A stretch of 64,000 nt of DNA. Source: CAVXJN01 sp963762165 (GTDB taxonomy: Bacteria > Pseudomonadota > Gammaproteobacteria > JASBUN01). Position numbers and translations under genes: made by a program. Shown here piece after piece: positions 34,826 through 44,524 of the stretch. The stretch lies in NCBI GenBank assembly GCA_963762165.1, contig CAVXJN010000001.1, positions 682,001 through 746,000 on the forward strand, written 5' to 3'. Under the pieces are notes generated by a model that saw only the letters and a list, made by a program, of their open reading frames with translations, searched no databases and was not told the DNA's origin. The stretch's first letter is position 1; each line of letters opens with the position of its first letter.

Positions 34826-35854
34826 ATGCCGAGTTTTACTTCGAGCGCGCTGGCCGCGATGCTGGCCGGCGCCATGTCCTGCTCCGTGCTTGCCGACACG
34901 GTTATGCTTCGCAACGGCGACCGCATATCCGGCAAAGTGGTACGTAAAGAAGACAACAATCTGGTGTTCAAAACGCCGTATGCCGGTGAAATCAAAATCC
35001 ACTGGATCGACGTCAGCGGCATTACGACCGACAAACCGGTACGAGTCATGCTCAAAGACGACACCAGCCTCAATGCCACTTTCCGAAACGCAGATGAACC
35101 TGGAAAGGTAACACTGAAAGCCGGTGAGATCATCGAGACCGCGCCGATCGCCCTGGACAAAGTCGCCTATATCAATCCATCGCCGGCCGTAAGCGGCAAA
35201 GGCGTCGAGTTTACCGGACACGTCAAACTCGGTGTGAATGCCACCTCCGGCAACAGCGAAACCAAGAATCTGTATCTGGATACCGAAATGGTGGCAAGGA
35301 CCAAGGAGAATCGCTACACCGTCGGCGCTACCGCACAACGCAGCAGCGAAGACGGCAACAAGACCGCCGACCGGACCGCGGTTTACAGCAAATACGACCA
35401 CTTCCTCACCGAAAAACGCTACCTGTACACCAACGCGTCCTTCATCCGGGATCGCTTCAAAGATCTCAATTTGCGCAGCGTGCTCGGCGGCGGCTTGGGA
35501 CACCAGTTCGTCGAATCCAAACGCAAGAATCTGTCGCTGGAAGGGGGCTTGACATACGTCAACGAGGACTTTATGTCGGCCGCGGACGATTCATTTATCG
35601 CCGCACGCTGGGCACTGAATTACGACCAGTATTTCCTCAACAACCGGCTGCAGTTTTTTCACAAGCATGAAGGCCTGCAGAGCCTGGAAAACTCGGAAGA
35701 CCTGATCATACGCAGCGAGACGGGCGTTCGCGTGCCTTTGATGAACAACCTCGACACATCGGTACAAGTGAATGTGGATTGGGATCGCAGCCCACCCCCT
35801 GGCACGGAGCAGACCGACCTGACTTACCTGCTTACCGTCGGCTACAATTGGTAG
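34826..35854 (+). CDS. DUF481 outer-membrane beta-barrel protein
   Basis: 342 residues. A signal peptide (AAMLAGAMSCSVLA) precedes a small N-terminal domain (DTVMLRNGDRISGKVV, an SH3-like fold seen in this family). From ~125 on, alternating strands (GHVKLGVNATSGNSETKNLYLDTE, RTAVYSKYDHFLTEKRYLYTN) form the DUF481 barrel, ending in a terminal aromatic (VGYNW), the usual barrel-assembly signal. AGAGGGA precedes the ATG. Function is unknown; related YdiY is also uncharacterised. It precedes the DUF748 gene by 122 bases. Confidence 0.9.
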   Translation: MPSFTSSALAAMLAGAMSCSVLADTVMLRNGDRISGKVVRKEDNNLVFKTPYAGEIKIHWIDVSGITTDKPVRVMLKDDTSLNATFRNADEPGKVTLKAGEIIETAPIALDKVAYINPSPAVSGKGVEFTGHVKLGVNATSGNSETKNLYLDTEMVARTKENRYTVGATAQRSSEDGNKTADRTAVYSKYDHFLTEKRYLYTNASFIRDRFKDLNLRSVLGGGLGHQFVESKRKNLSLEGGLTYVNEDFMSAADDSFIAARWALNYDQYFLNNRLQFFHKHEGLQSLENSEDLIIRSETGVRVPLMNNLDTSVQVNVDWDRSPPPGTEQTDLTYLLTVGYNW

Positions 35855-35976
35855 GGGATCAAGCGCTCTCGATGCGTGATATCGGCCGAAACACTGCTAG
35901 GGACGGAGGACGGCGCGCTGTGCTCCGATGGGGGATGGGACTCATCCGCGGTTCATTGTCAAAAAGCTAAGGATCC

Positions 35977-38235
35977 ATGCGCGAGCCAGCGTCGTCGCAG
36001 ACCATAGACTCTCGCTCTACGTTCCGCAGCGCGTGGCTGTGGTCGTTTCTAGTTCTTTTGCTGCTGGTCGCCGCAGCGGTGGTGGGCATGCCATATGCTC
36101 TGCGCTACGGGATCGAGCAGTGGTTTTATGCGCACCAGGCCACCGATGTCACCATAGGCGAGTTGGATAGCAACCCGCTGAAGGGCACGGTCCACATCCG
36201 CCAGTTGGTAGTCGAGGGTAGCGATGGCGACATCCTGAAGGCCGAAGATCTTCAATTGCGTTTTCTCTGGAAAAGCTTGTGGCACCGTCGCCTGGGGTTC
36301 GATACCGTTACCGTGCACGGCGCCAACATGCGTTTTGACATGCCTGCGATCGCTTCGCTGCGTCGCGGCGGTGCTCAAGACTGGCCAATCGACATCCGCA
36401 GTTTGCGACTCTCCAACGTTGAATTGTTGCTGTCCATCGGCGCACAGCGTATCCCATGGCGCATTCGCGAGGGCACGCTGTCGCGCCGGTCGAGCAATGC
36501 AAAAGATCGCAGCAACGTAATGCTGGAGGGCGATCTCGCAGGCGCACCGCTACGCCTGCACGGAACTTTCAATCTGGCGACCTCCGCCCCCGAAGGCGAA
36601 GGGGAAATCGAGCTCAACAATCTCGATCTGGCCCGCATTGCGCCATTCGCACCGGCGCTGCGCGAGCTCCAAGGTCTTGCCGATGCCAGGCTGCGCTTGC
36701 GGTTACTGCGCGATGTCGAAAACCACCTTCAGTTGGCCCACGAGGGCACCGTCCGCGTTCATGACCTGCGCGCTGCCAGCGAAGATACGCAACTTCAGAG
36801 CGGCGAATCCGTCTGGGCCGGCGAAGGCGAAGTGCAACTGACGGGTAGCGGCGCCGGATTCCACCAGCAAGGCCAATGGAAATCGACGCAACTCCAGATC
36901 TCCACGCCTGGCGGCACCGTCCGGACCGACTCGATGGAATGGCACGGTCGCTTGAACGCCAAGGTGCATTTGCGGCAGCCGACGACCGTATCCGCCGATG
37001 GCGCGTTGGAAGCACAGGCCGTTGCCTTACACCGCACGCGCACAGACGTGTCGGTGAGCGCGCGCCGCGCCCAATGGCAAGGCGTACTCAGCGAAGGCGC
37101 ACTGGACGTACCGGGCGGCGTTTCCGCGACCGGGCAGCTAGAGCTGTTCGATCTGCAAGTGAAACGTCCGAAGCGGAAAGTGGCATTGCTGGACGCCACT
37201 CAAGCGTCGTTGCGCGACCTGGACATGAAAGGTACTTACAGCGTCACCGCGCGGTCGCTCGAACTGACGCATTACCGGATCGACGCTCCGACGCCCGACG
37301 CTCAGGAGCCGCTCGCACACGGTGAGTCGGCACTATTCGAACAACTTGCACTCACCGGTCGCCAGCGCTTCTCCGCGGAACGTCTCGAACTCAGCGATTT
37401 TCATTTACTGCTGCGCAAACAAGCCGACGGACACTGGCTGGGATTGGGCGCAGCGGCGCAATCGAGCGCGGCAACATCCGGCACCGATACTTATTGGCGA
37501 ATCGACCGCGTCGTCGTCGAGAACGGCAACAATACCTTGCAATTCGAGGATCAGAGCGTAAAACCGCCGTTCATGAGGGCCATAAAGTTGCAGCATTTCT
37601 CGCTGACAGAACTCGACAGTGCCGAGCCACTTCGACTGAGCCCGATGGCGCTGCAGGGAGCCGTCGGCGACGGCACGCGCATTGTCGCAGTCGGTAAACT
37701 GCGTCCGTTCGCCGAACACCTGAACCTGTCGCTCAAAACCAAAATCTACCAACTGCCTCTGCCGGCATTGAGCCCCTATGGGAAAGACCATCTGGGTATC
37801 GAGTTCACCGCCGGGCGGATGAACATCGAATCGACCTTGCACATCATCGACGGCGAACTGCGCAGCGAAAATAAACTGCGCGCGCGCAGGCTGGAACTGG
37901 CGAAGGCGGGGACTCCTTCACCCGCAATGAAGAATAAGCTGCAAATACCGGTGCGGCTCGCGCTGTCATTGCTGCGGGATGAGCACCTTGTCACGACGTC
38001 GAGTTGCCGCTGCGGGGCAACGTGGAAGCGCCGGACTTCGATCTGGACACAACCTTCGACCGCGCCTTTGGCAGTGCGCTGCGCGACGCTGCGTTGGCAA
38101 CGGTACGCAATACACTGCAGCCGTTCGGACTCGCGGAAACAGCCGGCGCCGCATCTGCCGAAGGCTTGCGCTTGGAGCCACTGCTGTTTCGCGCCGGTTC
38201 GGCGGAACTCAATCCTGTGGCCGACACATATCTGA
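35977..38235 (+). CDS. DUF748/AsmA-like envelope protein, N-terminal part (frame-shifted near its end)
   Basis: One membrane helix (WLWSFLVLLLLVAAAVVGMPY) is followed by a long beta-rich AsmA/DUF748 repeat region: KGTVHIRQLVVEGSDGDILKAEDLQL, RLNAKVHLRQPTTVSADGALEA. The reading frame carries family-like sequence to about residue 670 (LALSLLRDEHL), then changes to a meaningless Arg/Ser/Cys-rich tail. The true continuation is in the next frame (38004-38474). Adding one G near 37988-37994 gives DEHLGHDVELPLRGNVEAPDF. AsmA-like proteins are thought to bridge or transport lipids between membranes. Confidence 0.85.
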   Translation: MREPASSQTIDSRSTFRSAWLWSFLVLLLLVAAAVVGMPYALRYGIEQWFYAHQATDVTIGELDSNPLKGTVHIRQLVVEGSDGDILKAEDLQLRFLWKSLWHRRLGFDTVTVHGANMRFDMPAIASLRRGGAQDWPIDIRSLRLSNVELLLSIGAQRIPWRIREGTLSRRSSNAKDRSNVMLEGDLAGAPLRLHGTFNLATSAPEGEGEIELNNLDLARIAPFAPALRELQGLADARLRLRLLRDVENHLQLAHEGTVRVHDLRAASEDTQLQSGESVWAGEGEVQLTGSGAGFHQQGQWKSTQLQISTPGGTVRTDSMEWHGRLNAKVHLRQPTTVSADGALEAQAVALHRTRTDVSVSARRAQWQGVLSEGALDVPGGVSATGQLELFDLQVKRPKRKVALLDATQASLRDLDMKGTYSVTARSLELTHYRIDAPTPDAQEPLAHGESALFEQLALTGRQRFSAERLELSDFHLLLRKQADGHWLGLGAAAQSSAATSGTDTYWRIDRVVVENGNNTLQFEDQSVKPPFMRAIKLQHFSLTELDSAEPLRLSPMALQGAVGDGTRIVAVGKLRPFAEHLNLSLKTKIYQLPLPALSPYGKDHLGIEFTAGRMNIESTLHIIDGELRSENKLRARRLELAKAGTPSPAMKNKLQIPVRLALSLLRDEHLVTTSSCRCGATWKRRTSIWTQPSTAPLAVRCATLRWQRYAIHCSRSDSRKQPAPHLPKACAWSHCCFAPVRRNSILWPTHI

Positions 38236-38474
38236 GGCGTCTGGCGGCGCTGCTGCGGCTGCGTCCTGCGGTGCACTTGCAAATATGCGCCATGACGACC
38301 GAAAACGACCGTGCGGCTGCGAACGCACCACCGATGCTGACGCAGAACCGTACCACGGCGGTCACAAACGCTCTGACCGGAAACTACGGCATCGCCCAAG
38401 AGCGTTTGCAATCCTGTACGCGGAACGCGACCAATGACTCGGGGCGACCGCGCGCCGAGCTGACGCTACAGTGA
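38004..38474 (+). CDS. DUF748/AsmA-like envelope protein, C-terminal part
   Basis: The second half of the preceding gene. It starts inside LPLRGNVEAPDFDLDTTFDRAF, the block that ends DUF748 repeats, and continues with an OmpA-like small domain: LLFRAGSAELNPVADTYLRRLAALLRLRPAVHL. No independent ribosome site or start is seen before it. The whole protein would be about 830 residues. It is convergent with tamB and 81 bases from its end. Confidence 0.82.
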   Translation: MPLRGNVEAPDFDLDTTFDRAFGSALRDAALATVRNTLQPFGLAETAGAASAEGLRLEPLLFRAGSAELNPVADTYLRRLAALLRLRPAVHLQICAMTTENDRAAANAPPMLTQNRTTAVTNALTGNYGIAQERLQSCTRNATNDSGRPRAELTLQ

Positions 38475-38555
38475 AGCGCGCCTATTGGCCGACCGCAAAT
38501 CAAACCCGAGCGATCGACACCAATATCAGCGAGGGCAACCCGAGCACGCTACGCG

Positions 38556-38849
38556 TCAACGTTCGATGGTATAGAGTATATCGGCGCCGCTGGAAGTGCC
38601 GCTTTCGCCTTGCACCTTCCAATGTTCGGTAAGCTCGTAGCGCAGACGCACCACACTACCCGGTTCGAACAAGCCGACGCCGTAGCTGACATACAGTTTC
38701 GGCGACAGATATCGTCCGACGGTCAGCCATGGCTGGTCGGAATTTGCTTCGCGGGTGACGCTGACGTCCTGAAACCCTAGTTGGTGGCCGATGCTTTCCG
38801 CCAATGCTGCTCCTTTCGACAACCCGGCGCTGGTTGCCGCGGCCATCAA
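38556..38849 (-). CDS. tamB: tamB, C-terminal barrel-like end (frame-shifted)
   Basis: 97 residues that match the last part of TamB: ALMAAATSAGLSKGAALAESIG, YLSPKLYVSYGVGLFEPGSVVRLRYELTEHWKVQGESGTSSGADILYTIER. This is the DUF490/TamB C-terminal domain that contacts TamA. It has no ribosome site of its own. It joins the main tamB frame if the G4 run at 38861-38864 had five bases, giving LNSAGQGDSQALMAAAT, the expected sequence. Confidence 0.9.
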   Translation of the reverse strand: MMAAATSAGLSKGAALAESIGHQLGFQDVSVTREANSDQPWLTVGRYLSPKLYVSYGVGLFEPGSVVRLRYELTEHWKVQGESGTSSGADILYTIER

Positions 38850-41800
38850 CGCCTGGCTGTCCCCTGGCCGGCGCTGTTCAACGGTCGCCCCAGCACCAGA
38901 TAGGACAGGATATCGCCTTCGCTCATACTCGGATTTGAAAACAAATCCAGCCGTGGATTCTCGGCAGTACCGCTCACCCGCACACCCACCTTATTGTCCT
39001 CCACGGTGCGGGTAGCGGTGAAATTGAGTCCGGGATTGGTTACCGGATTGCCCGAGTAGGTGAGGCTACCGCTGTCCACCGTCAGCGTCTTGCCGTAGGC
39101 AGTGTAACTGGCGTCATGTATGTCCAGCGTTCCGGTGGCAGTGGTGACCTTGTCCGGTACGTCATTGAGTGCCAAAGCGCCGCTCACACGGCCGTCGAAT
39201 CCGTAACCGGTAAAGTGCACTTTGTCGCCGAGCTTCAGTCGGACCTGGGCGTAAACTACCCAACCGGCTTGCTTCTCGGTTTCGGGCTGAGCGGCACGTA
39301 CGATCTCCACATCGCTGGAAGGCTTGACCGCGGAACGGCCCTCGCTGGGCGTGAGCTTGGCTTCCGGGACGGTCAATTCGCCGCTGACATCGATTCGCTT
39401 AGGTTGTGCTTTGATGTCGAGATCTGGGGAGATATAGACTTTCGCCTCGGTGGTGTTCACGGCGAGAAAACGATCGCCGCTGACGTGCAATTGCGTGCGC
39501 CAGAGATCGCCACTCGGCTTTTTGAAATCGCCTTCGATGCGCACGGTGCCGCCACCCGAATGGGCACTACCTTGCAATTGCAAAGCACCGCGACCGGCGT
39601 CAGCGATCCGCAAATCGACGTCTTTGAGTACCGTGCCGGCCTGAGGCAACTCGACTTGGCTGGCGCGCAAACGGGCCTCGCCTGAAATCTGCGGTTCACC
39701 GACCGTGCCAGCCAGCGTCAAACGACCTTGGAGGTTGCCGTCGACACCGCTGACTTGGGGTACGAAGACTTCCACGATGTCCCAACGGGACATATGCAGA
39801 TTCAGTTGCCCGTCGATCCGGCTCGCATTCCAGGCACCGCCGCCGCTGGGCATGGCGACACGCATCTCGCCTTCCACTTGATCTTTACCGGCCAGGTCGA
39901 TCTGCAGGTTGCCGACCAGCTGCTGACCCTTCTGGCGGATGCTCAGCACGCCGCCGCCGAAGGATTCATCGACCACGTGCTCGGCATCCGCCTGGTAACG
40001 CACGGCGCCGGAACTCAACCGCAACTGTCCATCCAGCTTCGACAGCGAGCCGTTGCTGGATGCGACCGCGGCGTTGCCGTTTACGGTGCCGGTGATGTGA
40101 ATGTCCTCCGGCAACAACTGCGCCAACGCCGCCAGCGGCAACTGCTTCAGTTCGAGGTTCCCGGACCAGGGGCCGGCCCCCTGCCATTGCCCAGCCAGGC
40201 AAATGCCGCCCTGCTGGCGTTGGAGACAGGCGCGATCGAGCGCGGCGTGATCGGTCGCCAGGGTCAATGCTGCGGCCTGTTGCAGTTGCCACGTGCCCAG
40301 TCGGTCGGTTGACAACCGCAACGTGCGCAGCTCGCCGCGCCAGACCGACTGTGGTTGCAGTCCCCCCGCGAGCGCCAGCTTCACGCCACCTTGCGCCTGT
40401 CTGATCTGCAATTCCAATTGGTGCTGTGCAGTGGTGCCGGAACCGGTGAAGGTCAAGCGTTCGGCGTCCTTACCGGCGGCACTGAGTTGCGTCGCCTGCA
40501 ATTCGATTTGAAGCGGTTGCTGCGGACCGATCCCGGCAGCCAGTGAGCCTTTCAGGGACGCCATGCTGTAGTCCTGGTACCGCAGCTCCTGGCCGTCGAG
40601 CTTGGCCTGCATACGCGGGGCTTGGCTGGTACCCTGCACTGCGCCCGATGCATGCAGCGATCCGGAGGCGTCCGGCAACAGGTCCGCCAACTGGCTGGCA
40701 TCGAGTTTCCACGCCAGATCGAGCTGGTCGCCATAGTCGCCGTGAACATCGAGTCGCGCGTCACCGGAGCGAATCTGCAACTGCTCGATGCGCCAGCGCT
40801 GGTCAGCCAACGCCACTTTTGCCTCGGCTTCGAATCTGCGTTGGCGCAAAGTGCCCCTGACTTGCTGGAGCGTCAATCGCAGCGAAGGGCCGCCCTCGGG
40901 CGCGGCGCCCGAAACCTGCACCCTGCCATCGAGCTTTCCGGGCCAGGCCGGATCGATGGCGCCGGGATTGAGGTTCTGCAACTGCAGTGCAAACTGCCAC
41001 TGCAACGACTCTCTCCAGGCAACGGCGCCGCTCCCCGTCATGGAACCATCCAAAACCTGGGCGTCGATCGATTGGAACTGCACCCGCCCAAGATTGCCGT
41101 CACCCTTGACCTGCCAATGGCTGGACGGCAGCTGCGGTGCGGCCAGCTCGAGCTTGGTGTGGAAACGGTAGTCGTCCGGCTCACCCTGCACACTGAAATC
41201 GCCTTCGCTGCTGGATGCCTGCGGCGTTCCCTGCAATGGCCATTGCAATTGCTGCCAGGTTCCGCCGATATCCAATCGCGGTGACGCACTCCGCCATTGA
41301 CGGATCTGGCCCTGCATCTGGATGCGGGCATCGCCCCCGTCCTCGCGTGCCACCAATTGCTCCAGACGCAGATCCTGACCGCTGTTTCGCAGCGCCCCGT
41401 TGACTTGCAGCTTTGCCGGCGCATTGGCCATGCCCGGCAGGGACAGCGCAGCATCCAGGCGCAGCAGAAAATCGTCCATTCCGCCGCGCAAACGGGCGCT
41501 ACCCGCGGCACTGGCGACCTGCGGGTTTTGTTGCAACGGCCACTGCAGATTGCGCCACTGCAACGTCAAGTCCGCTGTACGACTGTCGTCCAGCCAATCA
41601 TGGACGCTACCTTCGATCCGCGCCTCTCGATCGCCCTTCGGCAAGTGGACCCGCAACGGGTCGAGCACCGCCTTGGTGCGGTCGCCGTGAAGGTTCGCAT
41701 GCACTTCCACTTGCCCCAAACCCAGCGGCGCCGCTGGCGGCGCTTGATCCTTGGCCGGCGCCTGCAATCGCCGCAGCAACGCATCGGCATCGAACGGTGG

Positions 41801-42562
41801 CACATCCCAATTCGCCTGCCAGCGGGTTTTGTGGAACACGTCTTCCAGTTGCGCCTGCAGCTGCGCTTGCAGCGGAGCTTCCAGTTGATGGTGTATGCGC
41901 AAGTCAGTGCGATCGCCTTGCACGGTGCCCGCGCCGCCCCAATGCACTCCATTGACCTGCAGCCCCCATTTCACAGTCAGGTCGGCGCTGTAGTCGTCGC
42001 CGAGTTGCGCCGTGCCCATACCGGACAACTGCACAGTCGGGCCCTTCACTACGAGATGGTCGAGGCCCAAACGATTGCCCTGAAATGTCGCTCCGAGTTC
42101 GATGCGCTCGATCTTGACGGGTTCCTGATCGGCCTGGCTGATGCTCAGATCCTCAACCACGGCGTTGGCCAAGGAAATGCCGATCGGAGTACTGAATTGC
42201 GGCGGAAATTCACTGGCTTTCGGTTGGTCGCCGGGCTCGGTATGCACTCGAATTCCCTGCGCATGGAGCGACTGCACTTTGAGCAGTCCGCGCAGCATGG
42301 ACGACGCTTGCCAACGGGCTTGGAATTGGTCGATTTGCAGGCTCAAAGTGGCGCTGTGAAAGCGCAGGTTCTGCAAGTGCACGCCGCGTAACAGGGAGCC
42401 ATCGACCTGGCCGATCTGCAAAGCATCGCCCATGCGTTTTTCAGCCTGACCCAGCGCCCATCGCAGCCCGGAACTGGTACCGCCCACGTAACCGAAGACA
42501 ATCAGCAGCAACAACAGCAATACTGCGAACAGCCATCCGAGCCCGCGCAATATACGCTTCAT
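38846..42562 (-). CDS. tamB: Translocation and assembly module protein TamB (main part)
   Basis: 1238 residues in this frame, ~1335 with the frame-shifted end. An N-terminal membrane helix (LGWLFAVLLLLLLIVFGYVGG) anchors it in the inner membrane. The rest is a long AsmA-type beta-taco with repeated segments; LQWPLQ occurs twice about 120 residues apart (WRNLQWPLQ and QQLQWPLQ). The C-terminal DUF490 domain begins near LKDVDLRI and ends in GDILSYLVLGRPLN. It pairs with TamA in envelope protein assembly and phospholipid movement to the outer membrane. Its ATG overlaps the tamA stop by 4 bases. Confidence 0.93.
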   Translation of the reverse strand: MKRILRGLGWLFAVLLLLLLIVFGYVGGTSSGLRWALGQAEKRMGDALQIGQVDGSLLRGVHLQNLRFHSATLSLQIDQFQARWQASSMLRGLLKVQSLHAQGIRVHTEPGDQPKASEFPPQFSTPIGISLANAVVEDLSISQADQEPVKIERIELGATFQGNRLGLDHLVVKGPTVQLSGMGTAQLGDDYSADLTVKWGLQVNGVHWGGAGTVQGDRTDLRIHHQLEAPLQAQLQAQLEDVFHKTRWQANWDVPPFDADALLRRLQAPAKDQAPPAAPLGLGQVEVHANLHGDRTKAVLDPLRVHLPKGDREARIEGSVHDWLDDSRTADLTLQWRNLQWPLQQNPQVASAAGSARLRGGMDDFLLRLDAALSLPGMANAPAKLQVNGALRNSGQDLRLEQLVAREDGGDARIQMQGQIRQWRSASPRLDIGGTWQQLQWPLQGTPQASSSEGDFSVQGEPDDYRFHTKLELAAPQLPSSHWQVKGDGNLGRVQFQSIDAQVLDGSMTGSGAVAWRESLQWQFALQLQNLNPGAIDPAWPGKLDGRVQVSGAAPEGGPSLRLTLQQVRGTLRQRRFEAEAKVALADQRWRIEQLQIRSGDARLDVHGDYGDQLDLAWKLDASQLADLLPDASGSLHASGAVQGTSQAPRMQAKLDGQELRYQDYSMASLKGSLAAGIGPQQPLQIELQATQLSAAGKDAERLTFTGSGTTAQHQLELQIRQAQGGVKLALAGGLQPQSVWRGELRTLRLSTDRLGTWQLQQAAALTLATDHAALDRACLQRQQGGICLAGQWQGAGPWSGNLELKQLPLAALAQLLPEDIHITGTVNGNAAVASSNGSLSKLDGQLRLSSGAVRYQADAEHVVDESFGGGVLSIRQKGQQLVGNLQIDLAGKDQVEGEMRVAMPSGGGAWNASRIDGQLNLHMSRWDIVEVFVPQVSGVDGNLQGRLTLAGTVGEPQISGEARLRASQVELPQAGTVLKDVDLRIADAGRGALQLQGSAHSGGGTVRIEGDFKKPSGDLWRTQLHVSGDRFLAVNTTEAKVYISPDLDIKAQPKRIDVSGELTVPEAKLTPSEGRSAVKPSSDVEIVRAAQPETEKQAGWVVYAQVRLKLGDKVHFTGYGFDGRVSGALALNDVPDKVTTATGTLDIHDASYTAYGKTLTVDSGSLTYSGNPVTNPGLNFTATRTVEDNKVGVRVSGTAENPRLDLFSNPSMSEGDILSYLVLGRPLNSAGQGTARR

Positions 42563-44319
42563 AAGTCCGGTCCAATGGTCAGGTGCAAGCGGATGCCGGC
42601 GTCCGGCTCACTCAGTGGCTTGGCCAGATCGACCCGCACCCAGCCCACGGGCGAGCGCCAGCGCACGCCGATACCCACGCTGTGCTCCAGTTCATCGCCG
42701 AAGTGATTGATGGCGTTACCGGCATCGTAGAAAACTGCGGCCGCCCATTTTTCTTTGATGCGGTGCTCGTACTCGATGCTGCCTACCAGCAGGTGACGGC
42801 CGCCGATCACGTTTCCCGCACTGTCTTTCGGTCCCAGAGCTTGATAGGCGAACCCGCGCACGCTCTGGTCACCGCCGGCAAAGAAACGCACCGAGGGCGG
42901 TAAAAGCTCGAAATCCTGCACCCACGTAGTCCCCGCCTCGGCCCGCGCAATGATGCGGTCGTTACCGATGGAACGGATCCATTTACCGTGTAGACGTGCC
43001 TGGACAAATGAAGTGTCCGACAAGATCCCTTCGTAGGCGCCGCGCAGATCCAAGCCAATCCGGGAACCGTTGCGGGTATAAAGCGGGTCGTTGGTCTTCA
43101 CCCGCGTCCAACTGGCACCCGGCATCAGTAACGATGTATGCCCTTGCTGTGTGCCGACCGTGAAATCACTGTCGAGATAAGTCAGCGAAAACACCTGTCG
43201 CCACAGTCCCAGCTTCTGCTCGAGCCCAGTTCCTAGTTCGAATGATTTACTGGTGCTGGTCTTGGTGTCTTCGTCGGTGAATTGGGTACGGACGAAGGCC
43301 TGGTCGGTACGGGGGTCCCGCACCGGAATTTCATAACGCGCTTCCACCCGGTTGCGGATCTGGGAAAGTTGCAGCTGACTTTTGAAACGATGCCCTTTTT
43401 GATTGACATAACGACGGTCGAAACCCACGCTGCCGCGCGGGCCGGTATCGGTGCCGTAGCCCACGCCGAAGCTGTAACGGCTGCGCGGCCGTGCTTTCAG
43501 CGTCACTTGCACCGGCACCGCCAGCCCGGAACTCTTGCCTGGCTGAGGGCTGACTTCCACACGTTCAAAGTAATCGCTGTCGATCAGCGCACTCTGCAGG
43601 TCGAGTAATTTCCCGGACAGGTACGGTTCGCCCTCCTGAAACGAAACGTAGCGGCGAAGCAACTTCTCGTTAACCACCGTGGGTTCGAACTGTACCGGGC
43701 CGAAATGGTAGCGCGGACCACTGTCGAGCTCGAGTTCGACCCGGGCCGTGTAGGCATCCATGTCGACCTCGACCTGGTGTTTGGACAACTTGGCGTCGAA
43801 GTAGCCGCGTTCCGCGGCCAGGGTCAACAACGCAGTCTTGGCCTTTTCATAGCGCTGATGGAGCAGTGGCGCCCCTTTGCGGATGGGAAAATCCTGCAGT
43901 AATTTCCTGAACGCCGGGTCGTCGCGGGCATCGCCCTTGATCTCCAGGCCCAACTTGCCGATGCGCACCTGGGGGCCGGGCTTGATGACGTAACGCGCCA
44001 GCCAGCCCTTTTCGGTTTGTTGCAGCTGATCGTTGACCTGGACCTGGTAATATCCGTACGGCTCCAGGGCCTGTTTGATCTCGTCTTTCGCCCGCCCGTG
44101 CAAACGGCGGATGCGCGCGGGGGTGAGGTCGGCATCATTTTTGTGTTGCTCGACGCTGAGCAGCTGGCGGACATTTTCGAGCGCGTCGTCTTTGACGCCC
44201 TCGATTTGCACTTGCAAGGCGGACGCAGCCCACGCCGAGGGGACGACGAGCAGCAGCAATACGCCCCAACACCAAGCGACACGCCAAGTGCCGGGGCCGC
44301 AGATTTTTGTTAAACCCAT
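42559..44319 (-). CDS. tamA: TamA, BamA/Omp85-family outer-membrane protein
   Basis: 586 residues. A signal peptide (GVLLLLVVPSAWA) is followed by three POTRA domains (~30-270; FRKLLQDFPIRKGAPLLHQRYEKAKTALLTLAAERGYFDA is typical) and a 16-strand barrel. The barrel contains the Omp85 loop-6 motif as SVRGFAYQALGPKD and ends HLTIGPDL. It forms the outer-membrane part of the TAM. It is translationally coupled to tamB. The 205 bases upstream, towards the PP2C gene, hold no gene. Confidence 0.95.
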   Translation of the reverse strand: MGLTKICGPGTWRVAWCWGVLLLLVVPSAWAASALQVQIEGVKDDALENVRQLLSVEQHKNDADLTPARIRRLHGRAKDEIKQALEPYGYYQVQVNDQLQQTEKGWLARYVIKPGPQVRIGKLGLEIKGDARDDPAFRKLLQDFPIRKGAPLLHQRYEKAKTALLTLAAERGYFDAKLSKHQVEVDMDAYTARVELELDSGPRYHFGPVQFEPTVVNEKLLRRYVSFQEGEPYLSGKLLDLQSALIDSDYFERVEVSPQPGKSSGLAVPVQVTLKARPRSRYSFGVGYGTDTGPRGSVGFDRRYVNQKGHRFKSQLQLSQIRNRVEARYEIPVRDPRTDQAFVRTQFTDEDTKTSTSKSFELGTGLEQKLGLWRQVFSLTYLDSDFTVGTQQGHTSLLMPGASWTRVKTNDPLYTRNGSRIGLDLRGAYEGILSDTSFVQARLHGKWIRSIGNDRIIARAEAGTTWVQDFELLPPSVRFFAGGDQSVRGFAYQALGPKDSAGNVIGGRHLLVGSIEYEHRIKEKWAAAVFYDAGNAINHFGDELEHSVGIGVRWRSPVGWVRVDLAKPLSEPDAGIRLHLTIGPDL

Positions 44320-44524
44320 GATTTATATACGTGGCGATAGCAAAACCGGGTGCGCGGAAAGCGGGTTCGAGCGTGCGTCATTACCACAGCATAAGACGCC
44401 GGAGCGGGAGTCCCAACCACAGGCGCCCCGGTTTCTTTAGTCCGCCCGCGGCTGAAGTCAGGAAAATAGCATGCTAGGGCGGCAACTTGGGTCAAAACCC
44501 GTTGCCGGTCGGGGAATGATAGAG

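Noticed and set aside
41297..42391. A 364-codon open frame opposite tamB
   Set aside because: Shadow of a long high-GC gene; His/Gln/Arg-rich, no start context.
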